A stretch of DNA of 39,616 nucleotides from assembly GCF_014843825.1 (NCBI RefSeq), contig NZ_JHQR01000020.1:1-39616 (forward strand). Direction: 5' to 3'. Position numbers and translations under genes: made by a program. This stretch comes from Mesorhizobium silamurunense (GTDB taxonomy: Bacteria > Pseudomonadota > Alphaproteobacteria > Rhizobiales > Rhizobiaceae). This document shows, in pieces, positions 25,183 through 33,355 of the stretch. The stretch's first letter is position 1. Every line of letters begins with the position of its first letter. The notes beneath the pieces were generated by a model that worked only from the letters and a program-made list of their open reading frames with translations, was not told where the DNA came from and searched no databases.

Positions 25183-26252
25183 AGCGGCTACCTGGCATTT
25201 CCGCGCTCATCCTCGTCGCATCGCTTGCCGCCTGTTCGCGCTCGGAAGAGAAGCCACCCGAGATCATCCGGCCGGTGCTGTCGGTGGTCGTCGAACCGAA
25301 GTCGGTCGAGACCTTCGGTTTCGCCGGGACGGTCGAGCCGCAGTACAGCGCCGACCTTGCCTTCCGCCTGCTCGGCCACGTCGTGTCGCGTGACGTCAAG
25401 GTCGGCGACCTCGTCAGCAAGGGTACGACAATCGCCGCCCTCGATCCGACAGCGCTGGAGCTCGCCGTTCAGGCTTCCAAGGCGGAATTGTCGAACACCC
25501 AGGCGCAATTCGCCAATGCAGCGGCAAGCGAGGAGCGGCAGCGTCAGTTGCTTGCTTCCGCCAACACGTCGCAGGCCGTCTTCGATGCCGCTCAGCAGGC
25601 GCGGCAGGCAGCTGCCGCCAGCGTCGAGCGGGCGAATGCGGCTTTAGCCAAGTCGCAGGAGCAACTCGGCTATGCCCGGCTGTTCTCCGATTTCGACGGC
25701 GTCGTCACCGCGGTCGGCGCCGAGGTCGGCCAGACGGTGTCGCCGGGGCAGACCGTCGTCACCGTGGCGCGCACCGATCCGCGTGAGGCGGTGGTCGACA
25801 TTCCCGATCGGCTGACCGGTGATCTCACCGTCGGCACGCCGTTCCAGATCATCCTGCAGTCGCTGCCCACCATCACGACCGAGGCCAAGCTGCGCGAGAT
25901 CGCGCCGCAGGCCGAAGGCTCGACCCGCACCCGTCGCGTGCGCCTGACGCTCGTCGATCCGCCCACGGCCTTCCGGCTTGGCTCGACGATCACGGCGACC
26001 CGCATGACCAAGGTGGCGCCGACCATCGAACTGCCGATGTCGGCGCTGCTCGAAAAGGATGGCGCCGAAAAAGTGTGGATCGTCGATCCGCAGACCGCGA
26101 GCGTGAGCGTGCGCGAGGTCAAGATCGCCTCGAAGAACGGCGGCACCTTCACGGTGGCGTCGGGCCTGGAGGCCGGCATGCGCGTCGTCACGGCCGGCGT
26201 CCATAGCCTCAGCGAAGGCCAGAAGGTCAAGGTGCTCGAGGGAGGGGCCTGA
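25179..26252 (+). CDS. RND efflux periplasmic adaptor, second of two
   Basis: 357 aa from ATG 25179, which overlaps the previous stop. A short lipoprotein signal ends in LAAC (Cys19). The lipoyl half-motifs (LLGHVVSRDVKVGDLVSKG and AEVGQTVSPGQTVVTVA) flank a helical hairpin with many Ala and Gln residues. It differs clearly from the first adaptor, so this is not a recent tandem duplication. Two distinct adaptors beside one pump recall TriA and TriB of the Pseudomonas TriABC system, where both are required. The stop shares a base with the pump ATG (TGATG). Confidence 0.95.
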   Translation: MKRLPGISALILVASLAACSRSEEKPPEIIRPVLSVVVEPKSVETFGFAGTVEPQYSADLAFRLLGHVVSRDVKVGDLVSKGTTIAALDPTALELAVQASKAELSNTQAQFANAAASEERQRQLLASANTSQAVFDAAQQARQAAAASVERANAALAKSQEQLGYARLFSDFDGVVTAVGAEVGQTVSPGQTVVTVARTDPREAVVDIPDRLTGDLTVGTPFQIILQSLPTITTEAKLREIAPQAEGSTRTRRVRLTLVDPPTAFRLGSTITATRMTKVAPTIELPMSALLEKDGAEKVWIVDPQTASVSVREVKIASKNGGTFTVASGLEAGMRVVTAGVHSLSEGQKVKVLEGGA

Positions 26253-29200
26253 TGAAGGGCTTCAATCTCTCCGACTGGGCGCTCGGCCACCGCTCGCTGG
26301 TCTGGTATTTCATGCTGGTCTTCGTCGTGGCCGGCATCTTCTCCTACCTCCATCTTGGCCGCGAGGAGGATCCCGCCTTCACCATCAAGACGATGGTTAT
26401 CCAGGCCAACTGGCCGGGCGCCTCGGTCAACGAGACCGTGCGCCAGGTGACCGACCGCATCGAGAAGAAGCTCGAGGAATTGGACAGCCTCGACTACACC
26501 AAATCGGTCACCACAGCCGGCAAGACCGTCATCTTCGTCAACCTGAAGCCGACCACCAAGGCCCGCGACGTCGTGCCGACCTGGCTGCAGGTGCGCAACA
26601 TGATCGACGATATCTGGGCGCAGTTCCCGCAAGGCGTGCAGGGGCCGTTCTTCAACGACCGTTTCGGCGACGTCTACGGCAACATCTATGCCTTCACCGC
26701 CGACGGGCTGACGCCGCGCCAGCTACGCGACTATGTCGAGGATGTCCGAACCAAGATCCTGACCGTGCCGAATGCCGGCAAGGTCGACCTGGTCGGCGCC
26801 CAGGACGAGGCGATCTATCTCGAATTCTCGACCCGCCAAATCGCGGCGCTCGGCCTCAACCAGCAGCAGATCGTCGCCAGCCTCCAGGCCCAGAACGCCA
26901 TCACGCCCTCCGGCGTCATCCAGTCCGGTCCGGAGCGGATCAGCGTGCGCGTCGGCGGGCAATTCACTTCCGAGGAAAGCCTGCGCGCCATCAACCTGCG
27001 CGTCAACGACCGCTTCTTCCGGCTGAGCGACGTGGCGACGATCAAGCGCGGCTATGTCGACCCGCCGACGGCCTTGTTCCGCTTCAACGGGCAGGACGCG
27101 ATCGGGCTCGCCATCGGCATGAAGCCCAACGCCAATTTGCTCGAATTCGGCGAGGCGCTGCACAAGGAGATGCAGAAGGTGCTAGCCGACCTGCCGGTCG
27201 GTGTCGGCGTGCATCTGGTCGCCGACCAGCCTGTCATCGTCGAGGAGGCCGTTTCGGGCTTCACCCGCGCGCTTTTCGAGGCGGTGGCGATCGTGCTCGC
27301 GGTCTCCTTCATCAGCCTCGGCCTGCGTGCCGGCTTCGTGGTGGCGCTGTCGATCCCGCTGGTTTTGGCCATCACCTTCACGGTCATGGCCTATCTCGGC
27401 ATCTCGCTGCAGCGCATTTCGCTCGGCGCGCTGATCATCGCGCTCGGCCTGTTGGTCGACGACGCGATGATCGCGGTGGAGATGATGGTGGCCCGGCTGG
27501 AGGTGGGCGACAATCTGCGCAAGGCGGCGACCTATGTCTACACCTCCACCGCCTTCCCGATGCTGACCGGAACGCTGGTGACGGTCGCCGGCTTCATCCC
27601 GATCGGCCTCAACTCGAGTGCCGCCGGCGAATACACCTTCACCCTGTTCGTCGTTATCGCCGTGTCGCTCCTGGTGTCATGGATCGTGGCGGTGCTGTTC
27701 GCGCCGCTGCTCGGGGTCACCATCCTGCCGGCGACGATGAAGGCCAAGCATCACGACCAGCCGGGGAGATTCACATCAATGTTCCGGCGCGTGCTCGTCT
27801 TATCGGTGCGGCGCCATTGGCTGACGATTATCGCGACCATGCTTCTGTTCGCCGCCTCCATCGCCGGCTTCGGCCTCGTCCAGCAGCAGTTCTTCCCGCC
27901 CTCCGACCGGCCGGAGCTGATCGTCGACTGGAACCTGCCGCAGAATTCGTCGATCGCCGAGACGCGCGACCAGATGGAACGATTCGAGCAGCGGGCGCTG
28001 GTCGGCAATCCCGACGTCGACCATTTCTCCTCCTATATCGGTCAGGGCGCCGTGCGCTTCGTGCTCGCCTATGACGTGCAGCCGGCCAATCCCTATTTCG
28101 GCCAGACCGTCATCGTCACCAAGAGCATCGAGGCGCGCAACCGGGTGAAGCCGGCGCTGGAAAAGCTGCTGCGCGAGGAATTCGTGGGCACCGACGCCTT
28201 CGTCAAATTGCTGGAGCTCGGGCCGCCTGTCGGACGCCCGGTGCAGTACCGCGTCGGCGGTCCGGACATCCAGACGGTGCGGGAACTCGCACAACAGTTC
28301 GCCGGTGTGATCTCGGCCAACCCCAAGCTTGCCGCGCCCACCTTCGACTGGAACGAGCCGCAGCGGGTGCTGCGGGTCGACGTGCTGCAGGACAAGGCGC
28401 GCCAGCTCGGCATCACCTCGTCCGATATCGCCAGCGCGCTGAACAGCACGGTCGGCGGCTCGACCATCACCCAGGTGCGCGACGCGACCTATCTGATCAA
28501 TGTCGTGGCGCGCTCGCGCGAGGCCGAGCGCGGCTCGATCGAGACGCTGCAGAACATGCAATTGCCGACCGGGAACGGCGAGGCGATCCCGCTCGCGGCG
28601 GTCGCCAACTTCCGCTACGAACTGGAACAGCCGACGGTGTGGCGGCGCAACCGAACGCCGACGATCACCGTGCGCGCCGGCATGGTCGGCGACGTGCTGC
28701 CGGCGACCGTCGTCAACGAGTTGAAGCCGTCGGTCGACGCCTTCATCGCCAAGCTGCCGCCCGGCTATTCGGTGCAGACCGCCGGCTCGGTCGAGGAAAG
28801 CGCCAACAGCCAGGGACCGATCGCGGCCGTCGTGCCGCTGATGCTGTTCATCATGGCGACCATCCTGATGGTGCAGTTGCAGAGCTTCCAGCGCCTGTTC
28901 CTGGTGGTGGCGGTGGCGCCGCTGGGCCTGATCGGCGTGGTGGCGGCGCTCGTGCCCAGCGGCGCGCCGCTCGGCTTCGTCGCCATCCTCGGCGTTTTGG
29001 CGCTGATCGGCATCCTGATCCGCAACTCGGTCATCCTGATCGTGCAGATCGAAGATCTTGTCGCCGATGGCAAGGACCGCTGGGCGGCAGTGATCGAAGC
29101 GACCGAGCACCGCATGCGGCCGATCGCGCTGACGGCGGCGGCCGCGAGTCTCGCGCTGATCCCGATCGCGCGCGAAGTGTTCTGGGGACCGATGGCCTAC

Positions 29201-29350
29201 GCCATGATGGGCGGCATCATCGCCGGCACGGCGATCACGCTGCTGTTCCTGCCAGCGCTATATGTGACGTGGTTCAGGATCAAGGAGCCGAAAGGCGGGA
29301 GACAACCGCCCGTTTCTGAAACCGGAGAACTAGTACAAAGCCCAACCTAA
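26252..29350 (+). CDS. RND-family efflux transporter permease
   Basis: 1032 aa, standard for AcrB/HAE-type pumps. Twelve membrane segments are expected: TM1 near 14-34, a block at about 340-480, TM7 near 530, and a block at about 860-1005; two large periplasmic loops lie between. The proton-relay acidic pair Asp403-Asp404 is in LGLLVDDAMIAVEMM of TM4. It is a drug/hydrophobe-type pump rather than a heavy-metal CzcA type, judged from the TM4 sequence, but the substrate is unknown. It is the last gene of the adaptor-adaptor-pump operon. A TolC-like partner must come from elsewhere in the genome. Confidence 0.96.
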   Translation: MKGFNLSDWALGHRSLVWYFMLVFVVAGIFSYLHLGREEDPAFTIKTMVIQANWPGASVNETVRQVTDRIEKKLEELDSLDYTKSVTTAGKTVIFVNLKPTTKARDVVPTWLQVRNMIDDIWAQFPQGVQGPFFNDRFGDVYGNIYAFTADGLTPRQLRDYVEDVRTKILTVPNAGKVDLVGAQDEAIYLEFSTRQIAALGLNQQQIVASLQAQNAITPSGVIQSGPERISVRVGGQFTSEESLRAINLRVNDRFFRLSDVATIKRGYVDPPTALFRFNGQDAIGLAIGMKPNANLLEFGEALHKEMQKVLADLPVGVGVHLVADQPVIVEEAVSGFTRALFEAVAIVLAVSFISLGLRAGFVVALSIPLVLAITFTVMAYLGISLQRISLGALIIALGLLVDDAMIAVEMMVARLEVGDNLRKAATYVYTSTAFPMLTGTLVTVAGFIPIGLNSSAAGEYTFTLFVVIAVSLLVSWIVAVLFAPLLGVTILPATMKAKHHDQPGRFTSMFRRVLVLSVRRHWLTIIATMLLFAASIAGFGLVQQQFFPPSDRPELIVDWNLPQNSSIAETRDQMERFEQRALVGNPDVDHFSSYIGQGAVRFVLAYDVQPANPYFGQTVIVTKSIEARNRVKPALEKLLREEFVGTDAFVKLLELGPPVGRPVQYRVGGPDIQTVRELAQQFAGVISANPKLAAPTFDWNEPQRVLRVDVLQDKARQLGITSSDIASALNSTVGGSTITQVRDATYLINVVARSREAERGSIETLQNMQLPTGNGEAIPLAAVANFRYELEQPTVWRRNRTPTITVRAGMVGDVLPATVVNELKPSVDAFIAKLPPGYSVQTAGSVEESANSQGPIAAVVPLMLFIMATILMVQLQSFQRLFLVVAVAPLGLIGVVAALVPSGAPLGFVAILGVLALIGILIRNSVILIVQIEDLVADGKDRWAAVIEATEHRMRPIALTAAAASLALIPIAREVFWGPMAYAMMGGIIAGTAITLLFLPALYVTWFRIKEPKGGRQPPVSETGELVQSPT

Positions 29351-29362
29351 GGCTGTTCCGGG

Positions 29363-29689
29363 TCACTCGTTATCGTTGGAAGGTACAGGGCGCGACTTGG
29401 CGCGCTGCCACGGCGATGATTTTGAGTTGCGCCAAGCATGCCAGCCTTTTGGCAAATCGGCCAATGCCAGGATGCTTCCATCCCGCTGAACCACCTCTTG
29501 CAGGCCGACGAGCATTATGTCGCGTTTATCCCAATCTCGGGTGTCGCTGCTGTAGAACTGCCAACTGCCGCCTTCATCGTCGTCGTCATCCTCATGCAAA
29601 ACGTATGCGATCCAGTCACCGCGTTCAAATATGCTCCTGTCCGATAGCACCGCGACATTTGGTGGGTCTGCAAACTTCCATTCCTCCAT
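29363..29689 (-). CDS. DUF2185/Imm33-like small protein
   Basis: 108 aa from ATG 29689 (MEEWKFADPPNVAVLSDRSI), with AGGG at good spacing; a frame extension of 14 codons upstream looks non-coding. The segment VLSDRSIFERGDWIAYVLHE followed by DEGGSWQFYSSDTRD and SILALADLPKGWHAWR resembles DUF2185, a family that includes Imm33-type immunity proteins of polymorphic toxin systems. No toxin gene is nearby. Its base composition appears less GC-rich than that of neighbours, suggesting acquired DNA. It lies 46 bp after dppF on the same strand, so it may be read from the dpp transcript. The family match is by eye and uncertain. Confidence 0.7.
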   Translation of the reverse strand: MEEWKFADPPNVAVLSDRSIFERGDWIAYVLHEDDDDDEGGSWQFYSSDTRDWDKRDIMLVGLQEVVQRDGSILALADLPKGWHAWRNSKSSPWQRAKSRPVPSNDNE

Positions 29690-29735
29690 GGGAATTCCCT
29701 GGCAACTGTTGGTTCCGCGCAAAGCAAGCACGAGT

Positions 29736-30485
29736 TCAAGCGGTTCTTACAAACCCCTCGCTGGCCCGCAGCAAGTTGCGCGTATAATCCTGGCTCACCC
29801 GGTGCCCGATCAGCTGGCTTGCGGTCAGCGTCTCCACCGCCTCGCCGTTCTGCATCACCATCAGCCGCTCGCACATGTGGGTGATGATGGCGAGGTCGTG
29901 GCTGACCATCAGGAAGGTGAGCTTGCGCCGCCGCCGAACCTCTTCGAGCAGGTTCAACACCTCGGCCTGCACCGAGGCATCTAGCGCCGAGGTCGGCTCG
30001 TCGAGCAGCAGGATCGAGGGTTCGAGGATCAGCGCGCGGGCGATGGCCACGCGCTGGCGCTGGCCGCCGGAGAGCTGGTGCGCGTAACGGAAGCGGAAGC
30101 CGTTGCCGAGGCCAACCTCGTCCAGCGCGCGTTCGATGCGCTTTTCGCCATCGGCGATGCCGTGGATGGCAAGCGGCTCCTGCAGCAGCCGGTCGACCGT
30201 CTGGCGCGGATGCAGCGAGCCGTACGGATCCTGGAAGACCATCTGCACCTCGCGGTAAAAGGCCTTGTCGCGGGTTTTGCCGAGCGTCTTGCCGTTGACG
30301 GTGATGGTGCCTGAAGAGACGGGCGCCAGGCCGGTGATTGCCCTCAGCAGCGTCGACTTGCCGGAGCCGCTCTCGCCGACCAGCCCGTAAGACTCGCCTT
30401 CCCTCACTTCGAGGCTGACGCCCTTCAGCGCGCGAAAACGGTCGAAGACCACTTCCAGCCCTTCGACGGAAAGCGCTGCCGTCAT
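29736..30485 (-). CDS. dppF: Dipeptide/oligopeptide ABC transporter ATP-binding protein (DppF-like)
   Basis: 249 aa from ATG 30485, which overlaps the dppD stop (ATGA). Walker A GESGSGKST is at about 37-45, the signature is HQLSGGQRQRVAIARAL (about 140-156), and Walker B ILLLDEPTSALD follows. It energises uptake together with DppD. The protein is shorter than many DppF homologues and ends soon after the ABC core, so the C-terminal peptide-ABC extension (often with an Fe-S site) is reduced. Substrate is not determined by sequence. Confidence 0.92.
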   Translation of the reverse strand: MTAALSVEGLEVVFDRFRALKGVSLEVREGESYGLVGESGSGKSTLLRAITGLAPVSSGTITVNGKTLGKTRDKAFYREVQMVFQDPYGSLHPRQTVDRLLQEPLAIHGIADGEKRIERALDEVGLGNGFRFRYAHQLSGGQRQRVAIARALILEPSILLLDEPTSALDASVQAEVLNLLEEVRRRRKLTFLMVSHDLAIITHMCERLMVMQNGEAVETLTASQLIGHRVSQDYTRNLLRASEGFVRTA

Positions 30486-31324
30486 GTCGCCCACTCCGGC
30501 TTGCGCTCGAGCACCGGCAGCGGATGCCGCTCGAAGCCGATCCTCGGCATGCAGTTGAGCAGGCCGCGCGTGTAGGGATGCCGGGCATCGCGCAGTTCGG
30601 ATGCCTTGAGCTGCTCGACCACCTTGCCGGCATACATAACGACCACGCGATCGCAGAAGGACGAGACCAGGCGCAGATCATGCGAGATGAAGATCAGCCC
30701 CATGCCGCGCTCGGCGACCAGCTTGTCGAGGATGTTCAGGACATCGAGCTGCACGGTGACGTCGAGCGCCGAGGTCGGTTCGTCGGCGATCATCAGCTCC
30801 GGCCCGGCGATCAGCATCATGGCGATCATGGCGCGCTGGCCCATGCCGCCCGAGACTTCATGCGGGTGAAGGTCGAAGACACGGGCCGGATCGCGGATCT
30901 GCACCGCCCGCAGCATCTCCAGCGCGCGCTCGCGCGCTTCTGCCTTTCCGACCTTCTCATGCGTGCGCAGCGTCTCGACGATCTGGCGGCCGATGGTCAT
31001 CACCGGATCGAGCGAATATTTCGGATCCTGCAGGATCATGGCGATGCGGTTGCCGCGCAGCGCCCGGCGCTGGCTGGATGAGACCGAGAGCAGATCGATG
31101 CCGTCGAAGCTGAGTTTCTTGGCCGACACCTCAGCCTGCGGCGGGGTGAGGCCCATGATGGCGCGGCCGGTCTGCGACTTGCCGGAGCCGCTCTCGCCGA
31201 CGATGCCCAGCCGCTCGCGGCCAAGCGAGAACGAGACGCCGCGCACCGCCTGCACGACCCCGGTCCGGGTCGGGAAGGTGACGCGCAGATCGTCGACTTC
31301 GAGCAGCGCGCCTTTTGTTTGCAT
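30482..31324 (-). CDS. dppD: Dipeptide/oligopeptide ABC transporter ATP-binding protein (DppD-like)
   Basis: 280 aa from ATG 31324 (MQTKGALLEVDDLRVTF), 28 bp after dppC; the frame continues upstream but only as a shadow of dppC. Walker A GESGSGKSQT, signature HEVSGGMGQRAMIAMML (GG instead of the canonical LSGGQ core, as in this subfamily), and Walker B LMIADEPTSALD are visible. The C-terminus has HPYTRGLLNCMPRIG, the oligo/dipeptide ABC C-terminal motif. It works with DppF as the ATPase pair. Confidence 0.93.
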   Translation of the reverse strand: MQTKGALLEVDDLRVTFPTRTGVVQAVRGVSFSLGRERLGIVGESGSGKSQTGRAIMGLTPPQAEVSAKKLSFDGIDLLSVSSSQRRALRGNRIAMILQDPKYSLDPVMTIGRQIVETLRTHEKVGKAEARERALEMLRAVQIRDPARVFDLHPHEVSGGMGQRAMIAMMLIAGPELMIADEPTSALDVTVQLDVLNILDKLVAERGMGLIFISHDLRLVSSFCDRVVVMYAGKVVEQLKASELRDARHPYTRGLLNCMPRIGFERHPLPVLERKPEWAT

Positions 31325-31352
31325 GTCCGGATTGCCGCTCACTGGTCGCCGC

Positions 31353-32273
31353 TCATTGGTCACCACTCCGGGGATCGAGCGCGTCGCGCAGGCCGTCGCC
31401 GAGCAGGTTGAAGCCGAGGCTGACGATGAGGATGGCGGCACCTGGTGCCGCGGCCACCCACCACTGGTCAAGGATGAAGCGGCGACCGGACGCGATCATG
31501 GCACCCCATTCGGGCAGCGGCGGCTGCGCGCCGAGGCCGAGGAAGCCGAGACCGGCGGCGGTGAGGATGATGCCCGCCATGTCGAGCGTCACCCGGATGA
31601 TCAGCGAGGAAATGCAGAGCGGCATGATGTGGCGCAGCACGATGCGGAAGGGCGAGGCGCCCATCAGCTGCACCGCCTTGATGTAGTCCGAGTTGCGCAC
31701 CGTCAGCGTCTCGGCGCGCGCGATGCGCGCATAGGGTGGCCAGGAGGTGATGGCGATCGCCAGCACCGCGTTTTCGATGCCGGGGCCGAGTGCCGCGACG
31801 AAGGCCAGGGCCAGCACCAGCTTCGGGAAGGCGAGGAAGATGTCGGTGATGCGCATCAGGATCGCATCGGTCCAGCCGCCGGCATAGCCGGCGACGGTGC
31901 CGACCAGGAGGCCGATGGGAGCGGCGATGACGGCGACCAGGATGACGACATAGAGCGTCCAGCGCGAGCCGTAGACGATGCGCGAATAGATATCGCGGCC
32001 GAGGTCGTCGGTGCCGAACCAATGCGCGGCGCCTGGCGCCAGCAGGCGGGCATTCTTCAGATCACCCACGGTCGGCGAATAGGGTGCCAGCACACCTGCA
32101 AAGGCGGCAACCACCACCAACGCGAGGATGATTAGCAAGCCAATGAAGGCCAGCCGATTGGCCGAGAAGCGCCGCCAGGCGACATAGGCGCGGCCGAGCC
32201 TTGCCTGCATGCGCGAGGCCGGCCGCTCGCTAAGCAGCCACTCGCGACGGGACTGGACGACTTCCGCGCTCAT
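31353..32273 (-). CDS. dppC: Dipeptide/oligopeptide ABC transporter permease (DppC-like)
   Basis: 306 aa from ATG 32273, overlapping the dppB stop (ATGA). An N-terminal OppC segment (WRRFSANRLAFIGLLIILAL) is followed by HWFGTDDLGRDIYSRIVYG, a conserved OppC periplasmic motif, and by the permease domain with the EAA loop near RAETLTVRNSDYIKAVQLMG. About six membrane helices are expected. It pairs with DppB to form the inner-membrane channel. Confidence 0.94.
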   Translation of the reverse strand: MSAEVVQSRREWLLSERPASRMQARLGRAYVAWRRFSANRLAFIGLLIILALVVVAAFAGVLAPYSPTVGDLKNARLLAPGAAHWFGTDDLGRDIYSRIVYGSRWTLYVVILVAVIAAPIGLLVGTVAGYAGGWTDAILMRITDIFLAFPKLVLALAFVAALGPGIENAVLAIAITSWPPYARIARAETLTVRNSDYIKAVQLMGASPFRIVLRHIMPLCISSLIIRVTLDMAGIILTAAGLGFLGLGAQPPLPEWGAMIASGRRFILDQWWVAAAPGAAILIVSLGFNLLGDGLRDALDPRSGDQ

Positions 32274-33337
32274 CCGACCTTCGTCCTTGGGTCGAGCAAC
32301 CGGTAGAGCAGGTCGGACAAGAGATTGATGCCGATGAAGACCGAGCCGATGACGATGGTGCCGCCCAGCACCGCGTTCATGTCGGCGTTCTGCAGCGAGT
32401 TGGTTATGTAGAGGCCGATGCCCGGCCAGGAGAAGACGGTCTCGGTCAGCACCGAGCCTTCGAGCAGGCTGGCGTAGGAGAGCGCGATCACGGTCACCAT
32501 CGGTACCGCGGCATTGCGCAGCGCGTGGCCCCAGATGATGAGCGCTTCCGACAGGCCCTTGGCGCGCGCGGCCACAATGTATTCTTGCGCCATCTCGTTC
32601 AGCATGAAGGAGCGGGTCATGCGGCTGATATAGGCCAGCGAGAAATAGCCGAGCAGCGAAGCCGGCAGGATGATGTGGCGGTAGGCGTCGTAAAAGACAT
32701 CCCATTGGCCCTGCATCGCGGCGTCGAGCAGATAGAAGCCGGTGATCGGCGTGAAGGTGTATTCGTAGACGACGTCGAGCCGCGCCGGAAAGGCGACCCA
32801 CTGCAGCTTGGCATAAAACAGCACGAGCCCGAGCAGCCCTAGCCAGAAGATCGGCACGGAATAGCCGATCAGGCCAATAATGCGCACGATCTGGTCGATG
32901 AGGCTGCCACGCCTGACCGCTGCCAACACGCCGAGCGGCACGCCGATGACCGCGCCGATCAGCGTGCCCAATGTGGCAAGCTCGATGGTCGCCGGAAAAG
33001 CGCGGCGGATATCAGTCATGACCGGATTGGTGGTCAGCACGGAGGTACCGAAGTCGCCATGGATGGCATTCTTTACGTAGATATAGAACTGCTCGATCCA
33101 CGGCAGGTCGAGACCCATCTCGCGGCGCGTGCGCTCGACGACGGCGGTGGGGGCCCGGTCGCCGAGAACGGCGAGCACCGGATCGATGGGGATGACGCGG
33201 CCAATGAAGAAGGTCACCGCGAGAAGACCGAGATAGGTCGTCACCGCGATGACCAGGAAGCGGCCAAGCGACGATAGAATGGCGACGGCGCGGGCGCTGC
33301 CGCGCCCGGCCGCCGCCTGGTTTTCAGCTACGCTCAC
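32270..33337 (-). CDS. dppB: Dipeptide/oligopeptide ABC transporter permease (DppB-like)
   Basis: 355 aa from a GTG start, 18 bp after the substrate-binding-protein gene. TM1 (about 25-48, VIAVTTYLGLLAVTFFIGRVIP) leads into the conserved MGLDLPWIEQFYIYVKNAIHGDFGTS block, then the permease core with the EAA-type loop AQEYIVAARAKGLSEALIIWGHALRNA. It is somewhat longer than E. coli DppB (339 aa) because of an N-terminal extension and an inserted loop (YEYTFTPITGFYLLDAAMQG). Confidence 0.94.
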   Translation of the reverse strand: MSVAENQAAAGRGSARAVAILSSLGRFLVIAVTTYLGLLAVTFFIGRVIPIDPVLAVLGDRAPTAVVERTRREMGLDLPWIEQFYIYVKNAIHGDFGTSVLTTNPVMTDIRRAFPATIELATLGTLIGAVIGVPLGVLAAVRRGSLIDQIVRIIGLIGYSVPIFWLGLLGLVLFYAKLQWVAFPARLDVVYEYTFTPITGFYLLDAAMQGQWDVFYDAYRHIILPASLLGYFSLAYISRMTRSFMLNEMAQEYIVAARAKGLSEALIIWGHALRNAAVPMVTVIALSYASLLEGSVLTETVFSWPGIGLYITNSLQNADMNAVLGGTIVIGSVFIGINLLSDLLYRLLDPRTKVG

Positions 33338-33355
33338 GCGGCGCGTCCGCTGGCA

